NCBI RefSeq assembly: GCF_005517195.1
Contig: NZ_CP040244.1
Span: forward strand, 5,288,001 to 5,352,000
Length of the DNA stretch: 64,000 nucleotides
Origin: Streptomyces vilmorinianum
Lineage (GTDB): Bacteria > Actinomycetota > Actinomycetes > Streptomycetales > Streptomycetaceae
Direction: 5' to 3'
Every line of letters begins with the position of its first letter. The stretch's first letter is position 1. The notes beneath the pieces were generated by a model that ran no database searches, had not been told where the DNA came from, and saw nothing but the letters and a program-made list of their open reading frames with translations. This document shows positions 26,136 to 35,157 of the stretch, in pieces. The position numbers and the translations under genes are program-made.

Positions 26136-29100
26136 ATGGAGCCCAGAATTCGCACCCGATCACGGTCCCGGAACCCCCGCCTCACAGCCGCCGCCGTGGT
26201 GGCTTCGACGGCATTGGTACTGGGCTCTGTGCCCTCGGTGGCACAGGCACTTCCCGGCCAAACGGACACATCCGCACGGGAGTTCACCACCTCCTTCGAG
26301 GACGGTGAAATCCAGCCGACCTGGCGCAACACGGTGGAAGTGGGCGCGGACGGCGCCAAGCGGACATCGGGGGTCGACGGCGGCTTCGCCAGTGGGATCC
26401 CGGGCAACGTCACCGACAAGGTGGTGGAGCTGCGGGCCAGCGGCGAGCACGCGAGCGCGGGAGAGACCAAGGAGAACCTGGTCGACCTCCAGCCCGGCAC
26501 CAAATGGCTGGTCTTCGCGCCGACCGCCTGGATCGAGTTCGACCTCGACGAGCCGGTCAAGGTGGCCACGTACGCGCTGACTTCGGCGAACGACGCGGCC
26601 GAGCGCGACCCGCGCGACTGGAGCCTGCAGGGCTCCGCGGACGGCAAGGAGTGGAAGGTCCTCGACACCCGGGAGGGCCAGAGCTTCGCCAAGCGCTTCG
26701 AGACGCGGACGTACGACATCGCGAACGGCACGGCGTACGCCCACTACCGGCTGGAGATCACGAAGAACAGCGGCGCGGATATCACCCAGCTGGCCGATGT
26801 TCAGTTCTCGAACGGGGACACCTCCGCCCCCGTCCCCGAGGAGATGCGCAGCCATGTCGACCGCGGCCCCGGAGGCTCCCCCACCGCCAAGGCGAACGCC
26901 GGCTTCACCGGCAAGCGGGCGCTGCGCTACGCCGGTACGCACAAGCCGGCCGGCCGGGCGTACTCGTACAACAAGATCTTCGACGTGGACACGGCCGTCG
27001 TGCGGAACACCGAGCTGTCGTACCGGATCTTCCCCTCGCTCCCCGAGACGGACCTCAGCTATCCGGCCACGAACGTGTCGGTGGATCTCGCCTTCACCGA
27101 CGGCACCTATCTGAGTGATCTGCGGGCCACCGACTCCCATGGCGGGCTGCTGAGCCCGCAGGGCCAGGGCGCGGCCAAGCGGCTCTACGTCAACCAGTGG
27201 AACCAGGTGAGCTCCCGGATCGGCGCGGTCGCGGCCGGCAAGACCGTCGACCGGATCCTGGTGGCGTACGACTCCCCCAAGGGTCCGGCGAAGTTCCAGG
27301 GCTGGGTCGACGACATCACGCTGCGGCCGAAGGCCCCGGAGCGGCGGCTGGACCGGCTCTCCGACTACGCCTCCACGACGCGCGGCACGAACTCCAGCGG
27401 CTCCTTCTCGCGCGGCAACACCTTCCCCGCGACCGCCGTGCCGCACGGCTTCAACTTCTGGACGCCGGTCACCAACTCCGCCTCCAAGAGCTGGCTGTAC
27501 GAGTACGCGCGCGGCAACAACGCGGACAATCTGCCCACCGTGCAGGCCTTCGCGGCGAGCCACGAGCCGAGTCCCTGGATGGGTGACCGGCAGACCTTCC
27601 AGGTGATGCCGTCCGCGGCCGCCGGCGTCCCGGAGACCGACCGGGTCAAGCGGGCGCTGGCCTTCCGGCACGAGAAGGAGACGGCCCGGCCCCACTACTA
27701 CGGCGTCACCTTCGAGAACGGCCTGAGGGCGGAGATCACCCCGACCGACCACGCGGCGCTGATGCGCTTCACCTATCCGGGCGAGGACGCGAGCGTCGTC
27801 CTCGACAACGTGACGAGCGAGGGCGGGCTGACCCTCGACCCGGCGAGCGGCTCCTTCACCGGGTACTCCGACGTCAGGAGCGGGCTGTCGACGGGCGCCA
27901 CCCGGATGTTCGTGTACGGAGTCTTCGACGCACCGGTCACCTCCTCCGCCGCCCAGGGCGTCAAGGGCCACGTCCGCCTCGACGCGGGCGCCGACCGTAC
28001 CGTGACCCTGCGGATCGCGACCTCGCTGATCTCCGTCGACCAGGCGAAGGCGAACCTCGCGGACGAGATCCCGGCCGGCACCGGCTTCGAGCAGGTCAAG
28101 GCGGGGGCGCAGGACGCCTGGGACGAGATCCTGGGCAGGGTCGAGGTCGAGGGCGCGACCCACGACCAGCTGGTGACCCTCTACTCCAGCCTGTACCGGC
28201 TGTACCTGTACCCGAACTCCGGTTTCGAGAAGGTCGGTGCGACGTACCGGTACGCCAGCCCCTTCTCCCCCATGACCGGCCCGGACACCCCGACCCACAC
28301 CGGCGCGAAGATCGTGGACGGGAAGGTGTACGTCAACAACGGCTTCTGGGACACCTATCGCACCACGTGGCCCGCCTACTCCTTCCTGACCCCGAAGAAG
28401 GCGGGCGAGCTGGTCGACGGCTTCGTGCAGCAGTACAAGGACGGCGGCTGGATATCCCGCTGGTCCTCGCCCGGCTACGCCGACCTGATGACCGGCACCT
28501 CCTCGGACGTGGCGTTCGCCGACGCGTACGTCAAGGGCGTGGACTTCGACGCCGAGGCGGCATACGAGGCCGCGCTGAAGAACGCGACGGTCGTCCCGCC
28601 GAGCCGTGGTGTGGGCCGCAAGGGCATGGAGACCTCCCCGTTCCTCGGCTACGCGTCGACGGAGACCCACGAGGGCCTGTCCTGGTCCCTGGAGGGCTAC
28701 CTGAACGACTACGGCATCGCGAGGATGGCGCAGGCGCTGCACAAGAAGACCGGCAAGCAGCGGTACCAGGAGGAGGCCGCCTACTTCCTCTCGCGCGCGC
28801 AGAGCTACGTCTCCCTCTTCGACGCCAAGGCCGGCTTCTTCCAGGGACGTGACCTCAAGGGCGCCTGGCGGGTGCCCTCGGAGCAGTACGACCCGAGGAT
28901 CTGGGGGCACGACTACACCGAGACGAACGGCTGGGGCTATGCCTTCACGGCGCCGCAGGACTCGCGCGGACTCGCCCGGCTGTACGGGGGCCGGGCGAAG
29001 CTGGGCGAGAAGCTGGACGCGTACTTCTCCACGCCGGAGACGGCGAGCCCGGAGTTCGTCGGCTCGTACGGCAGCGTCATCCATGAGATGACCGAGGCCC

Positions 29101-29954
29101 GTGACGTCCGGATGGGCATGTACGGCCACTCCAACCAGGTCGCCCACCACGTCCCGTACATGTACAACGCGGCCGGGCAGCCGTGGAAGACGCAGGAGAA
29201 GGTCCGCGAGGTCCTCTCCCGGCTCTACACGGGCAGCGAGATCGGGCAGGGCTACCACGGCGACGAGGACAACGGCGAGCAGTCCGCCTGGTATCTCTTC
29301 TCGGCGCTCGGCTTCTATCCGCTGGTGATGGGCGGTGGGGAGTACGCGATCGGCTCGCCGCTCTTCACCAAGGCGACGCTCCACCTGGACAGCGGCCGCA
29401 CGCTCGTGGTCAAGGCCCCGCGCAACAGCGCGCGCAACCGGTACGTCCAGGGGGTGAGGGTCAACGGGGTCCCCTGGAACTCGACCGCGCTCCCGCACGA
29501 CCTGCTGGCCCGGGGCGGCACGCTGAAGTTCGAGATGGGCCCGCGCCCCTCGGCGTGGGGCACGGGCGCGAAGGCCGGACCGGTCTCCATCACACCGGAC
29601 GGCAAGGCGCCGTCCCCGCGCACGGACGCGACGACGGGGACGGGCCCGCTGGTCGACAACACCTCGGCCACGGCGGCGACGTCGACCTCGGTGGACCTGC
29701 CGGTCGCGGCGGGCACGCGGGCGGTGCAGTACACCCTGACCTCGGCGGCCGCGGACACGGCGCCGACCGGGTGGGTGCTGCAGGGCTCGACGGACGGCCA
29801 TATATGGACGGATGTGGACAAGAGGACCGGGGAGACGTTCGCCTGGGACCACCAGACCCGGGTGTTCACGGTCGCGGCACCGGGCGCGTACACGACCTAC
29901 CGTCTGATCCTCGGCGAGGAGGCGCAGTTGGCGGAGGTGGAGCTGCTTCGCTGA
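26136..29954 (+). CDS. Secreted GH92 alpha-mannosidase
   Basis: 1272-aa secreted exo-alpha-mannosidase of glycoside hydrolase family 92 (calcium-dependent, acting on alpha-mannosides such as those of fungal or yeast mannans). The ATG at 26136 (MEPRIRTRSRSR) is preceded by AGGAG. The signal peptide is basic then hydrophobic, cut likely after AQA (about residue 38). An N-terminal F5/8-type discoidin-like region (about 70-200) is followed by the GH92 beta-sandwich and the (alpha/alpha)6 barrel. Barrel signatures include NNGFWDTYRTTWPAYSFLTP, WISRWSSPGYADLMTGTSSD, GHDYTETNGWGY and GYHGDEDNGEQSAWYLFSAL with catalytic acidic residues. A second discoidin-like module ends the protein (about 1170-1270). 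Confidence 0.92.
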   Translation: MEPRIRTRSRSRNPRLTAAAVVASTALVLGSVPSVAQALPGQTDTSAREFTTSFEDGEIQPTWRNTVEVGADGAKRTSGVDGGFASGIPGNVTDKVVELRASGEHASAGETKENLVDLQPGTKWLVFAPTAWIEFDLDEPVKVATYALTSANDAAERDPRDWSLQGSADGKEWKVLDTREGQSFAKRFETRTYDIANGTAYAHYRLEITKNSGADITQLADVQFSNGDTSAPVPEEMRSHVDRGPGGSPTAKANAGFTGKRALRYAGTHKPAGRAYSYNKIFDVDTAVVRNTELSYRIFPSLPETDLSYPATNVSVDLAFTDGTYLSDLRATDSHGGLLSPQGQGAAKRLYVNQWNQVSSRIGAVAAGKTVDRILVAYDSPKGPAKFQGWVDDITLRPKAPERRLDRLSDYASTTRGTNSSGSFSRGNTFPATAVPHGFNFWTPVTNSASKSWLYEYARGNNADNLPTVQAFAASHEPSPWMGDRQTFQVMPSAAAGVPETDRVKRALAFRHEKETARPHYYGVTFENGLRAEITPTDHAALMRFTYPGEDASVVLDNVTSEGGLTLDPASGSFTGYSDVRSGLSTGATRMFVYGVFDAPVTSSAAQGVKGHVRLDAGADRTVTLRIATSLISVDQAKANLADEIPAGTGFEQVKAGAQDAWDEILGRVEVEGATHDQLVTLYSSLYRLYLYPNSGFEKVGATYRYASPFSPMTGPDTPTHTGAKIVDGKVYVNNGFWDTYRTTWPAYSFLTPKKAGELVDGFVQQYKDGGWISRWSSPGYADLMTGTSSDVAFADAYVKGVDFDAEAAYEAALKNATVVPPSRGVGRKGMETSPFLGYASTETHEGLSWSLEGYLNDYGIARMAQALHKKTGKQRYQEEAAYFLSRAQSYVSLFDAKAGFFQGRDLKGAWRVPSEQYDPRIWGHDYTETNGWGYAFTAPQDSRGLARLYGGRAKLGEKLDAYFSTPETASPEFVGSYGSVIHEMTEARDVRMGMYGHSNQVAHHVPYMYNAAGQPWKTQEKVREVLSRLYTGSEIGQGYHGDEDNGEQSAWYLFSALGFYPLVMGGGEYAIGSPLFTKATLHLDSGRTLVVKAPRNSARNRYVQGVRVNGVPWNSTALPHDLLARGGTLKFEMGPRPSAWGTGAKAGPVSITPDGKAPSPRTDATTGTGPLVDNTSATAATSTSVDLPVAAGTRAVQYTLTSAAADTAPTGWVLQGSTDGHIWTDVDKRTGETFAWDHQTRVFTVAAPGAYTTYRLILGEEAQLAEVELLR

Positions 29955-30048
29955 CGTGGGACAAAACTGGGCTTCTCACCGAAACAGTTCTGTCACAAAC
30001 CAATTGGCTCGTGAAGATACTGTGCGAAGATCCAGGAGCATGAGTGGT

Positions 30049-30076
30049 CCGCCGCGCCCTCGAGAGGGCGTGGCGG
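30049..30076 (+). other. Hairpin between the GH92 gene and the FG-GAP gene
   Basis: Arms CCGCCGCGCCCTC (30049-30061) and GAGGGCGTGGCGG (30064-30076), closing with one G-U pair. It could terminate GH92 transcription or sit in the leader of the next gene; the 153-base gap also holds AT-rich promoter-like DNA. Confidence 0.5.
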
Positions 30077-30107
30077 TCCCATTTCCACCGAAGATCTGGA
30101 GTCTTAC

Positions 30108-31031
30108 GTGGCCAAATTTTCTGGCCTGAACACCACGGGCATCCTGTCCCGTGTCACGGTCGCGGCGATAACCGCGGCCCTCGTGGCCACGACCACGAGC
30201 GCGGTCGCCGCTGACGGACCGCGGTCCGCCGCCGGCTCCGCCGAGGTCCAGCAGTCCGCTCCGGCCGCCGGCGCCTTCAGCGCCGAGGCCTCGTCGGCCG
30301 ACGCTCCCGTCAACGCGCTCTACGGCGTCGACGGCAGCGGTTTCATGTACGGCTACGCCCCGAACGGCACGGGTGGCCTCGACAGCCGCCAGTACGTCGG
30401 TTCCGGGTGGGAGTACACCAAGCAGATCACCCAGGTCGACCACGACGCCGACGGCAGCGCGGACGGCATCTGGGACGTCACCAACGGCTCGCTGTACTAC
30501 ACCCCGTACGGCGCCGACCCGATCCTCATCGGTGGCGGCTGGGGCATCTACGACAAGGTGCACTCGACGGGCAACCTGGCCGGCGCCGCGGCCGACGACC
30601 TGCTCGCGCGGGACAACGCCGGTGTGCTGTGGCTCTACCTGGGCTACGGCAACGGCAAGGTCACCAGCCGCATCAAGGTGGGCGCCGGCTGGGGCATCTA
30701 CGACCAGATCGCCGGCAACGGCGACCTGAACAACGACGGCAAGGCCGACATCGTCGCGCGCGACACCTCGGGCGTGCTGTGGCTCTACAAGGGCACGGGC
30801 AGCTACAGCGCCCCCTTCCAGCCCCGCACCAAGATCGGCGCCGGCTGGGGCATCTACAACAAGATCGTCTCGGTCGGCGACATCGACCTGGACGGCATCA
30901 CCGACCTGATCGCCCGTGACAAGGGTGGCGCGCTCTGGCTGTACAAGGGCACGGCGGTCGCCGCGGCCCCGTACAAGCCGCGCGTTCAGATCGGCACCGG
31001 CGGCTGGAACACCTACCGCCTCATGTTCTGA
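30108..31031 (+). CDS. Secreted FG-GAP/VCBS-repeat protein
   Basis: 307 aa. GTG start with GGAG at six bases. The signal peptide ends near VAA (about residue 35). The mature protein is a series of FG-GAP/VCBS-like blades with calcium-loop signatures: DHDADGSADGIWDV, GDLNNDGKADIVARDTSG, GDIDLDGITDLIARDKGG, each followed by VLWLYKGTG-type strands and GAGWGIY. It is therefore a small beta-propeller-like secreted protein. Many Streptomyces secrete such proteins; the ligand is unknown. It is the last core gene before the accessory region and ends at a strong terminator. Confidence 0.82.
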   Translation: MAKFSGLNTTGILSRVTVAAITAALVATTTSAVAADGPRSAAGSAEVQQSAPAAGAFSAEASSADAPVNALYGVDGSGFMYGYAPNGTGGLDSRQYVGSGWEYTKQITQVDHDADGSADGIWDVTNGSLYYTPYGADPILIGGGWGIYDKVHSTGNLAGAAADDLLARDNAGVLWLYLGYGNGKVTSRIKVGAGWGIYDQIAGNGDLNNDGKADIVARDTSGVLWLYKGTGSYSAPFQPRTKIGAGWGIYNKIVSVGDIDLDGITDLIARDKGGALWLYKGTAVAAAPYKPRVQIGTGGWNTYRLMF

Positions 31032-31070
31032 TCCGGTTCTGATCCGGCCTTCGCCGTGTGACGAACGAAC

Positions 31071-31102
31071 GGGCCCCGCTCCTCTTCCGAGGAGCGGGGC
31101 CC
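31071..31102 (+). terminator. Strong terminator after the FG-GAP gene
   Basis: Perfect 14-bp arms, GGGCCCCGCTCCTC (31071-31084) and its complement (31089-31102), around TTCC. Confidence 0.9.
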
Positions 31103-31931
31103 GCTTCGTGTGTCACCCGACGCGTCAGCCGCGACTGTGCTTATCCACGAATGAGGTTCCGGAGCACGTACTGCGACGTGCTCCCGCTACGCGCTAGTTC
31201 TGCAGGATTTCGAGGACGATGACGTTCTGGCAATGATCCTCGCATCAGATCGCCACAATGACCATGGATTCCGGGCGTGGAGAGCGCATCCGGCCGAGTT
31301 TTCCTACCGCTAACGCAGCACCTCGATACGCGCGGCACGGCGAGTCAACGTGCTCCGTTGGCGGTTGCCCCGTATTCCCGAGGGGCGAGCGAGACCATGC
31401 GGAAGCGGCGGATCGTCCCCGTCACCACCGCGACCGCCCACGACAACCACTACCTCGCGGTCTTCCCCACCGAGCCACCTGCACATGGTCACCGCCAGCC
31501 GAGCGGTCATCGCCTGTCACCGTCGGGCACCGGACGGAGCCGGACAGGCCATCCGGGACTTCGGGCACGTCATTGCCCTCGAGCGAGCCGCCCTCTCCTC
31601 GTTTCTCCGACAAGGCGCCCTGCCGCACCAAGGTCCGCCGGCCTCCGTCGGCCGCGGCCCAGGCGGAAGCCGAAAAGCTTCGCGGCCCCCTGAGGGCGAC
31701 GGCGAGCATGATCTTGCCCGCACCCGGGGGTTAGCTCAAGTGAATGATGACACCTCGCATGCGATCCCCTTGTGACCAGGCAAACGCTGCAGTTACCACC
31801 TGTGCACTAATCAATGGGACTCTCCGCTGTGAGCCTCCGCCAACTTGAAGTCACAGTTCAAAGGGCTGGTGTGACTGGTTCTCGGGGTGCTCGTACTGGT
31901 CGTGGACCAAGTCCTCGGAGAAGGTCATCCG
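31103..31931. other. Gene-poor stretch at the left edge of the accessory region
   Basis: About 830 bases with several overlapping open frames but none with a recognisable domain, ribosome site or typical codon pattern. It starts right after the FG-GAP terminator and ends at the IS5-like remnant. I see no tRNA and no clear attachment-site repeat in it. Confidence 0.5.
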
Positions 31932-32168
31932 TCAGCGGTTGACTTCGAGGTTCGTCAGGTCGGCCAGTGCCCCGAGGCCGGCGGCGCGCAGGTGGGTCAG
32001 GATGTGGTCGTGGCGGGCAGCGGTGCTGTCGTGGGTTCGGCCGGGCCGGGCGGCGGATATCCAGATCAGGCGGCCCCTCTCGTCGGCCAGGGCGAGGGAG
32101 TGCAGGCCGTGGCGTCGGTGTTTGACGCCGGAGTAGAGGAATGGTCCCCGATCCGATGAACTTGCCAA
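31932..32168 (-). pseudogene. IS5-family transposase fragment
   Basis: A piece of a DDE transposase read on the minus strand. The conserved block is recognisable: YSGVKHRRHGLHSLALADE, then GRLIWISAARPGRTHDSTAA, then HLRAAGLGALADL. In intact IS5/IS4-type elements of streptomycetes this is the middle of the catalytic domain, with the Asp-containing strand preceding and the rest following. Here the frame decays after ALADL (NLEVNR and stop) and nothing upstream of YSG is transposase-like. Both ends are missing, so it is a dead remnant. Confidence 0.75.
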
Positions 32169-32209
32169 GGCGTCTGGTTAGGATGCTGGGCAGGGTGGAG
32201 GGAATCGAA

Positions 32210-32686
32210 ATGCCGCAGAACGCGGCCCGGGTGACCGTCATGATGCCCGACGGGCAGGAATTGCTGGCCCGCCTGTATGAGCGACGGCGCGCGGCGGTCG
32301 GATGGCAGTACCGGGTGGGCATCACCTGCTGGGCAGTTGGCAGCAGCGGCCGTACCGAGCCCGCGGAACAGAGTGTCTGGCTCGACGCCCGTCATGTCCG
32401 CCCCCTCGAAGGCGGCGACTACAGCCGCATCCCCACCCTTGCCACTCCCACCGGCGGGCGGCAGGCCTGGACGGTACAAGACCTCCCTCACCGCCCCGGC
32501 CACCCCAAAGCACGCCTGATCCACGTCATCGGCTGCCAGCCCCACGCCGCACCCATCACCCTCGATCAGGCCCTCGACATCCTCCGCCAACCCCGCGCGG
32601 TCACCTGCCGCGAATGCCACGCCGCCACCTCCCTGCCGACCGCGACCGATCCCCAGCCCACCCAACCGGACCGCTCTGCGCCCTGA
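32210..32686 (+). CDS. Hypothetical protein with C-terminal CxxC motif
   Basis: 158 aa from the ATG at 32210, which has GGTGGAGGG seven bases upstream; an in-frame upstream ATG (MNLPRRLV) is possible but poorly placed. The C-terminal half contains RLIHVIGCQPHAAPITLDQA followed by AVTCRECHAATSLP, a CxxCH pattern with an earlier Cys that could bind zinc. This arrangement resembles short Streptomyces proteins (DUF6233-like) often seen near mobile DNA, but I cannot assign the family firmly. No membrane segment. Function unknown. Confidence 0.5.
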   Translation: MPQNAARVTVMMPDGQELLARLYERRRAAVGWQYRVGITCWAVGSSGRTEPAEQSVWLDARHVRPLEGGDYSRIPTLATPTGGRQAWTVQDLPHRPGHPKARLIHVIGCQPHAAPITLDQALDILRQPRAVTCRECHAATSLPTATDPQPTQPDRSAP

Positions 32687-32750
32687 ACCGGTAGAGGCGC
32701 TGTCCCGGCTCGGCAGTGATGCCGGTGCCCGGAGCGGCTGGACAGGCGAA

Positions 32751-32940
32751 ATGCGGCGTATGGGCGAGGACGCGTTAGAAGCAGCACACCAGGCCCACCG
32801 GTCGGCGCAGGAGGCGTTGCCCGCCGAAGACTGGCCGAGGCCGTCCTGGACGCCTACGCGAACGGCGAGCGGGTCGGCCGGATCGCCGAACGCACCGGCC
32901 GGAGCACTACCACTGTGCACCCGCATCAACGGCTCCACCC
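32751..32940 (+). pseudogene. Frameshifted small HTH-like protein remnant
   Basis: Two frames join into one sensible protein. ALEAAHQAHRSAQEAL is read in one frame up to about 32825. LAEAVLDAYANGERVGRIAE then RTGRSTTTV continues in the next frame from 32831. The second part has the look of a helix-turn-helix (GRIAERTGRSTTTV). Short proteins with a helical start and such an HTH are common in Streptomyces. A frameshift between the halves indicates a broken gene. Confidence 0.5.
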
Positions 32941-33033
32941 GACAGCCGCCGGTTCCTTCCGAGCTCGGCGCACAGGCCGCCGGGCGAGGTCCGCGGCCTG
33001 TGAAGCTGGTTTGCTGGTGTTCGGTCAGTTCGG

Positions 33034-34377
33034 TCAGAAGAGCGCCAGGCCTTCGCCGCTGGTGTCGGCGATGACGGGCCGGGGTTCGGCAGGGAGGCCG
33101 TCCAGGCGGTCGGGACCGGCTTCGGCCGCCGCAGCAGGGGCGGTCTCGGTCAGCCAGGTGCCGAACCGCTCGACGGCCTCCTGGTAGGGCACCCGTGCCA
33201 GGACGCGGTGCTCACCGGAGGGGCAGAAGTCGACGGAGACGGTGAGCAGGCAGGAGCGGGGCGTGTTCTGGCTGCCCGTCCACGACACGCGCAGCACTCC
33301 GCAGGGCTTCCGTCCGCGGGAGTCAGGGTGGGTGGGGCGCAGGGTGCGGGTGGCTGTGTGGGCGGTCCATGCGGCGAGGTGAGGCAGAGGCAGGGTGATG
33401 CGGGTGCGGCAGCCCGGACAGCGGTGCCAGTGGCGCAGCCAGCCGGCCGCGTCGGTGTCGAAGAGACGGTGGTAGCGGCTGGCGACCCGGATGTCGTTGT
33501 CGTACAGGTGGTCGGGGCGCTCCAGTGTGTTGCAGGACGGGCAGACCGGGGCGCGGACGTAGCCGTGTTCGTGGCAGTGATCCAGCACAGCAGCCGGCGC
33601 CGTACCGCAGACAGCACACACCCACCCGGCCACCTGGCGGGACATACCCGGCTTGCGGCTCAACACCGAGTACAACTGCCCCCGCAGCTCCCCCCTGTAC
33701 GGGCGCTGCTGGATGGCTGGACCGTTCACGCCCGCCCGGGACTGGCCGTCGGTGGCTCGGGGATCCCGGCGGTGCTGTTCGGTGACAGCTGTCTCCGCCT
33801 TGCCGGCCCGCGTGGTGTGCAGCCACTCGGCTTCGGTGTGCTCGGCCGTGTCCAGCAGCCTGACCACGGCACGCGGAAGCCACCACGACCGCTCGACCCT
33901 GTCACGGGACCGCTGCACCACCAGCAGCCGCCGCCAGTCAACCCCCGCCAGAGGAGACCCCGGTCCGGGCTCATGGCCGGCCTGCCGTCCGGGATGATCT
34001 GCCTCTTGCAGTTCCCAGCTGATGCGCCGGCGCCAACCGCGCAGCGTTTCACCCGGGCGCTCCTGCTCTGGCGCACCACGGAACGGACCGATGCGGACCA
34101 GATCCAGGGCGTCCACCTCCACCGCGTTCCATGCCGCCGCCGCCCGGCGCACCTCAGCCTCCGGAACTCTCCACGGGCCGTCGCCCGTCATCACCGGCTC
34201 CACCACACAGGCACCGAGCAAGACGTACCGACCGGGCCGGACATCAGAAGGAAAGCAGGTGAATACTGCGGAAGTCGTCGGTAGCGCGCTACCGGCCGTC
34301 AGGCTGACCCACACACTGTCGGCGGCGGCCAGAGTGACCAGATGATCTGCCCGGCCCGGCGCAACATGCTCGGCCAT
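33034..34377 (-). CDS. Protein with endonuclease VII-like (HNH/treble-clef) domain
   Basis: 447 aa. The middle carries a zinc-finger nuclease block of the recombination endonuclease VII type: VCAVCGTAPAAVLDHCHEHG then YVRAPVCPSCNTLE, giving CxxC...DHCH...CxxCN with likely catalytic Asp-His. A second CxxC follows (HRCPGCRTR). The first 250 residues do not match anything I recognise; they include RRRISWELQEADHPGRQ and WWLPRAVVRLLD. Phage and mobile elements of actinobacteria often carry such nucleases. It could cut branched or foreign DNA. No Shine-Dalgarno is obvious at ATG 34377. Flanked by broken mobile-element genes. Confidence 0.65.
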   Translation of the reverse strand: MAEHVAPGRADHLVTLAAADSVWVSLTAGSALPTTSAVFTCFPSDVRPGRYVLLGACVVEPVMTGDGPWRVPEAEVRRAAAAWNAVEVDALDLVRIGPFRGAPEQERPGETLRGWRRRISWELQEADHPGRQAGHEPGPGSPLAGVDWRRLLVVQRSRDRVERSWWLPRAVVRLLDTAEHTEAEWLHTTRAGKAETAVTEQHRRDPRATDGQSRAGVNGPAIQQRPYRGELRGQLYSVLSRKPGMSRQVAGWVCAVCGTAPAAVLDHCHEHGYVRAPVCPSCNTLERPDHLYDNDIRVASRYHRLFDTDAAGWLRHWHRCPGCRTRITLPLPHLAAWTAHTATRTLRPTHPDSRGRKPCGVLRVSWTGSQNTPRSCLLTVSVDFCPSGEHRVLARVPYQEAVERFGTWLTETAPAAAAEAGPDRLDGLPAEPRPVIADTSGEGLALF

Positions 34378-34654
34378 ACCGAAAGACTAACGACCGGCAC
34401 CAGCACACCGACAGCCAGTGCCTGGTTCTCGTGCCGGGAGAGCCGCCTGGCCAGCGGCGGGAGCCCAGTCCTGGCGGATGATCTTCTCCACGGACTTCCA
34501 CCCACGACCAGCATGAGCACTCCGAGCAACCATCACACCAGCCCCTTGACCTGCGGCTTCAGGTTGGCGGAGGCTCCGTGAACCGCGAACACACAGACGA
34601 GCAAGGACTCCGTACCGGATGGGCGCGAAGGCACCGACTGCGAGGAGCGGTTCC

Positions 34655-34812
34655 CGATGGTGGTGTCGCTGCTGACGAAGAAGGTCCACCTCGACCCGGT
34701 GGCCGCCCACTGCGCATCACTGGGACGATCTGCTGCGGCTTGTGGAGTCGCTGAAATGCGGGCCCGCAACCGCCTCCCTGATCGTCGGCAAGTCCCACCC
34801 TGCGGAGCGCCC
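34655..34812 (+). pseudogene. Tn3-family transposase remnant
   Basis: From 34715 the + strand reads HHWDDLLRLVESLKCGPATA followed by SLIVGKS, a close match to the conserved HWDDLLRLAASLKFGHATASLLVGKL block I recall from Tn3-type transposases of Streptomyces. Just before it, in a different frame (from 34655), PMVVSLLTKKVHLDPVAAH looks like the preceding segment. The frame change, and the loss of everything else (about 950 residues in an intact Tn3 transposase), make it a dead fragment. Confidence 0.7.
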
Positions 34813-35157
34813 ACCCTGGTGGTGATGCCTGGCGAGGAGTCGACCCTGCTCATGCCCGGCGGTGGTCGCCTGCCCCCCACCGTCGACTTGGAGAAATAGG
34901 CCGCTCCTCATGGGCGCGAACCTCTGATCGATCATCAGGCCCACGCCGATTCCGGCGGGGGCCTTCGGTATCTTCGGGGTTTGTAGGGTCCGCGGATTCG
35001 TGAGCACTCGGAAGTCCCTGACCTGCGGCGTCGGCTCCGTTAGCACTCCGGCGATGGCGCCCGTTGCCTGATCATGAGCAATAAGCCGCCGTGGTGCGGG
35101 AACAGCACCGTTCTGGATCTCGGTTCGCGTGTCCAGGACGTCGAATCGAGCAGGCGT
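34813..35157. other. Non-coding stretch
   Basis: No frame here has coding character or a recognised motif. It separates the Tn3 remnant from the 3' end of the HEPN-like gene. Confidence 0.4.

Noticed and set aside
26160..29852. 1230-aa minus-strand frame opposite the GH92 gene
   Set aside because: Low-complexity Arg/Gly/Val composition, no motif, and the + strand GH92 signatures are unambiguous.
32141..32209. Upstream extension of the CxxC protein (start MVPDPMNLPRR)
   Set aside because: No ribosome site there, and it overlaps the transposase relic; the ATG at 32210 has GGAGG at proper distance.
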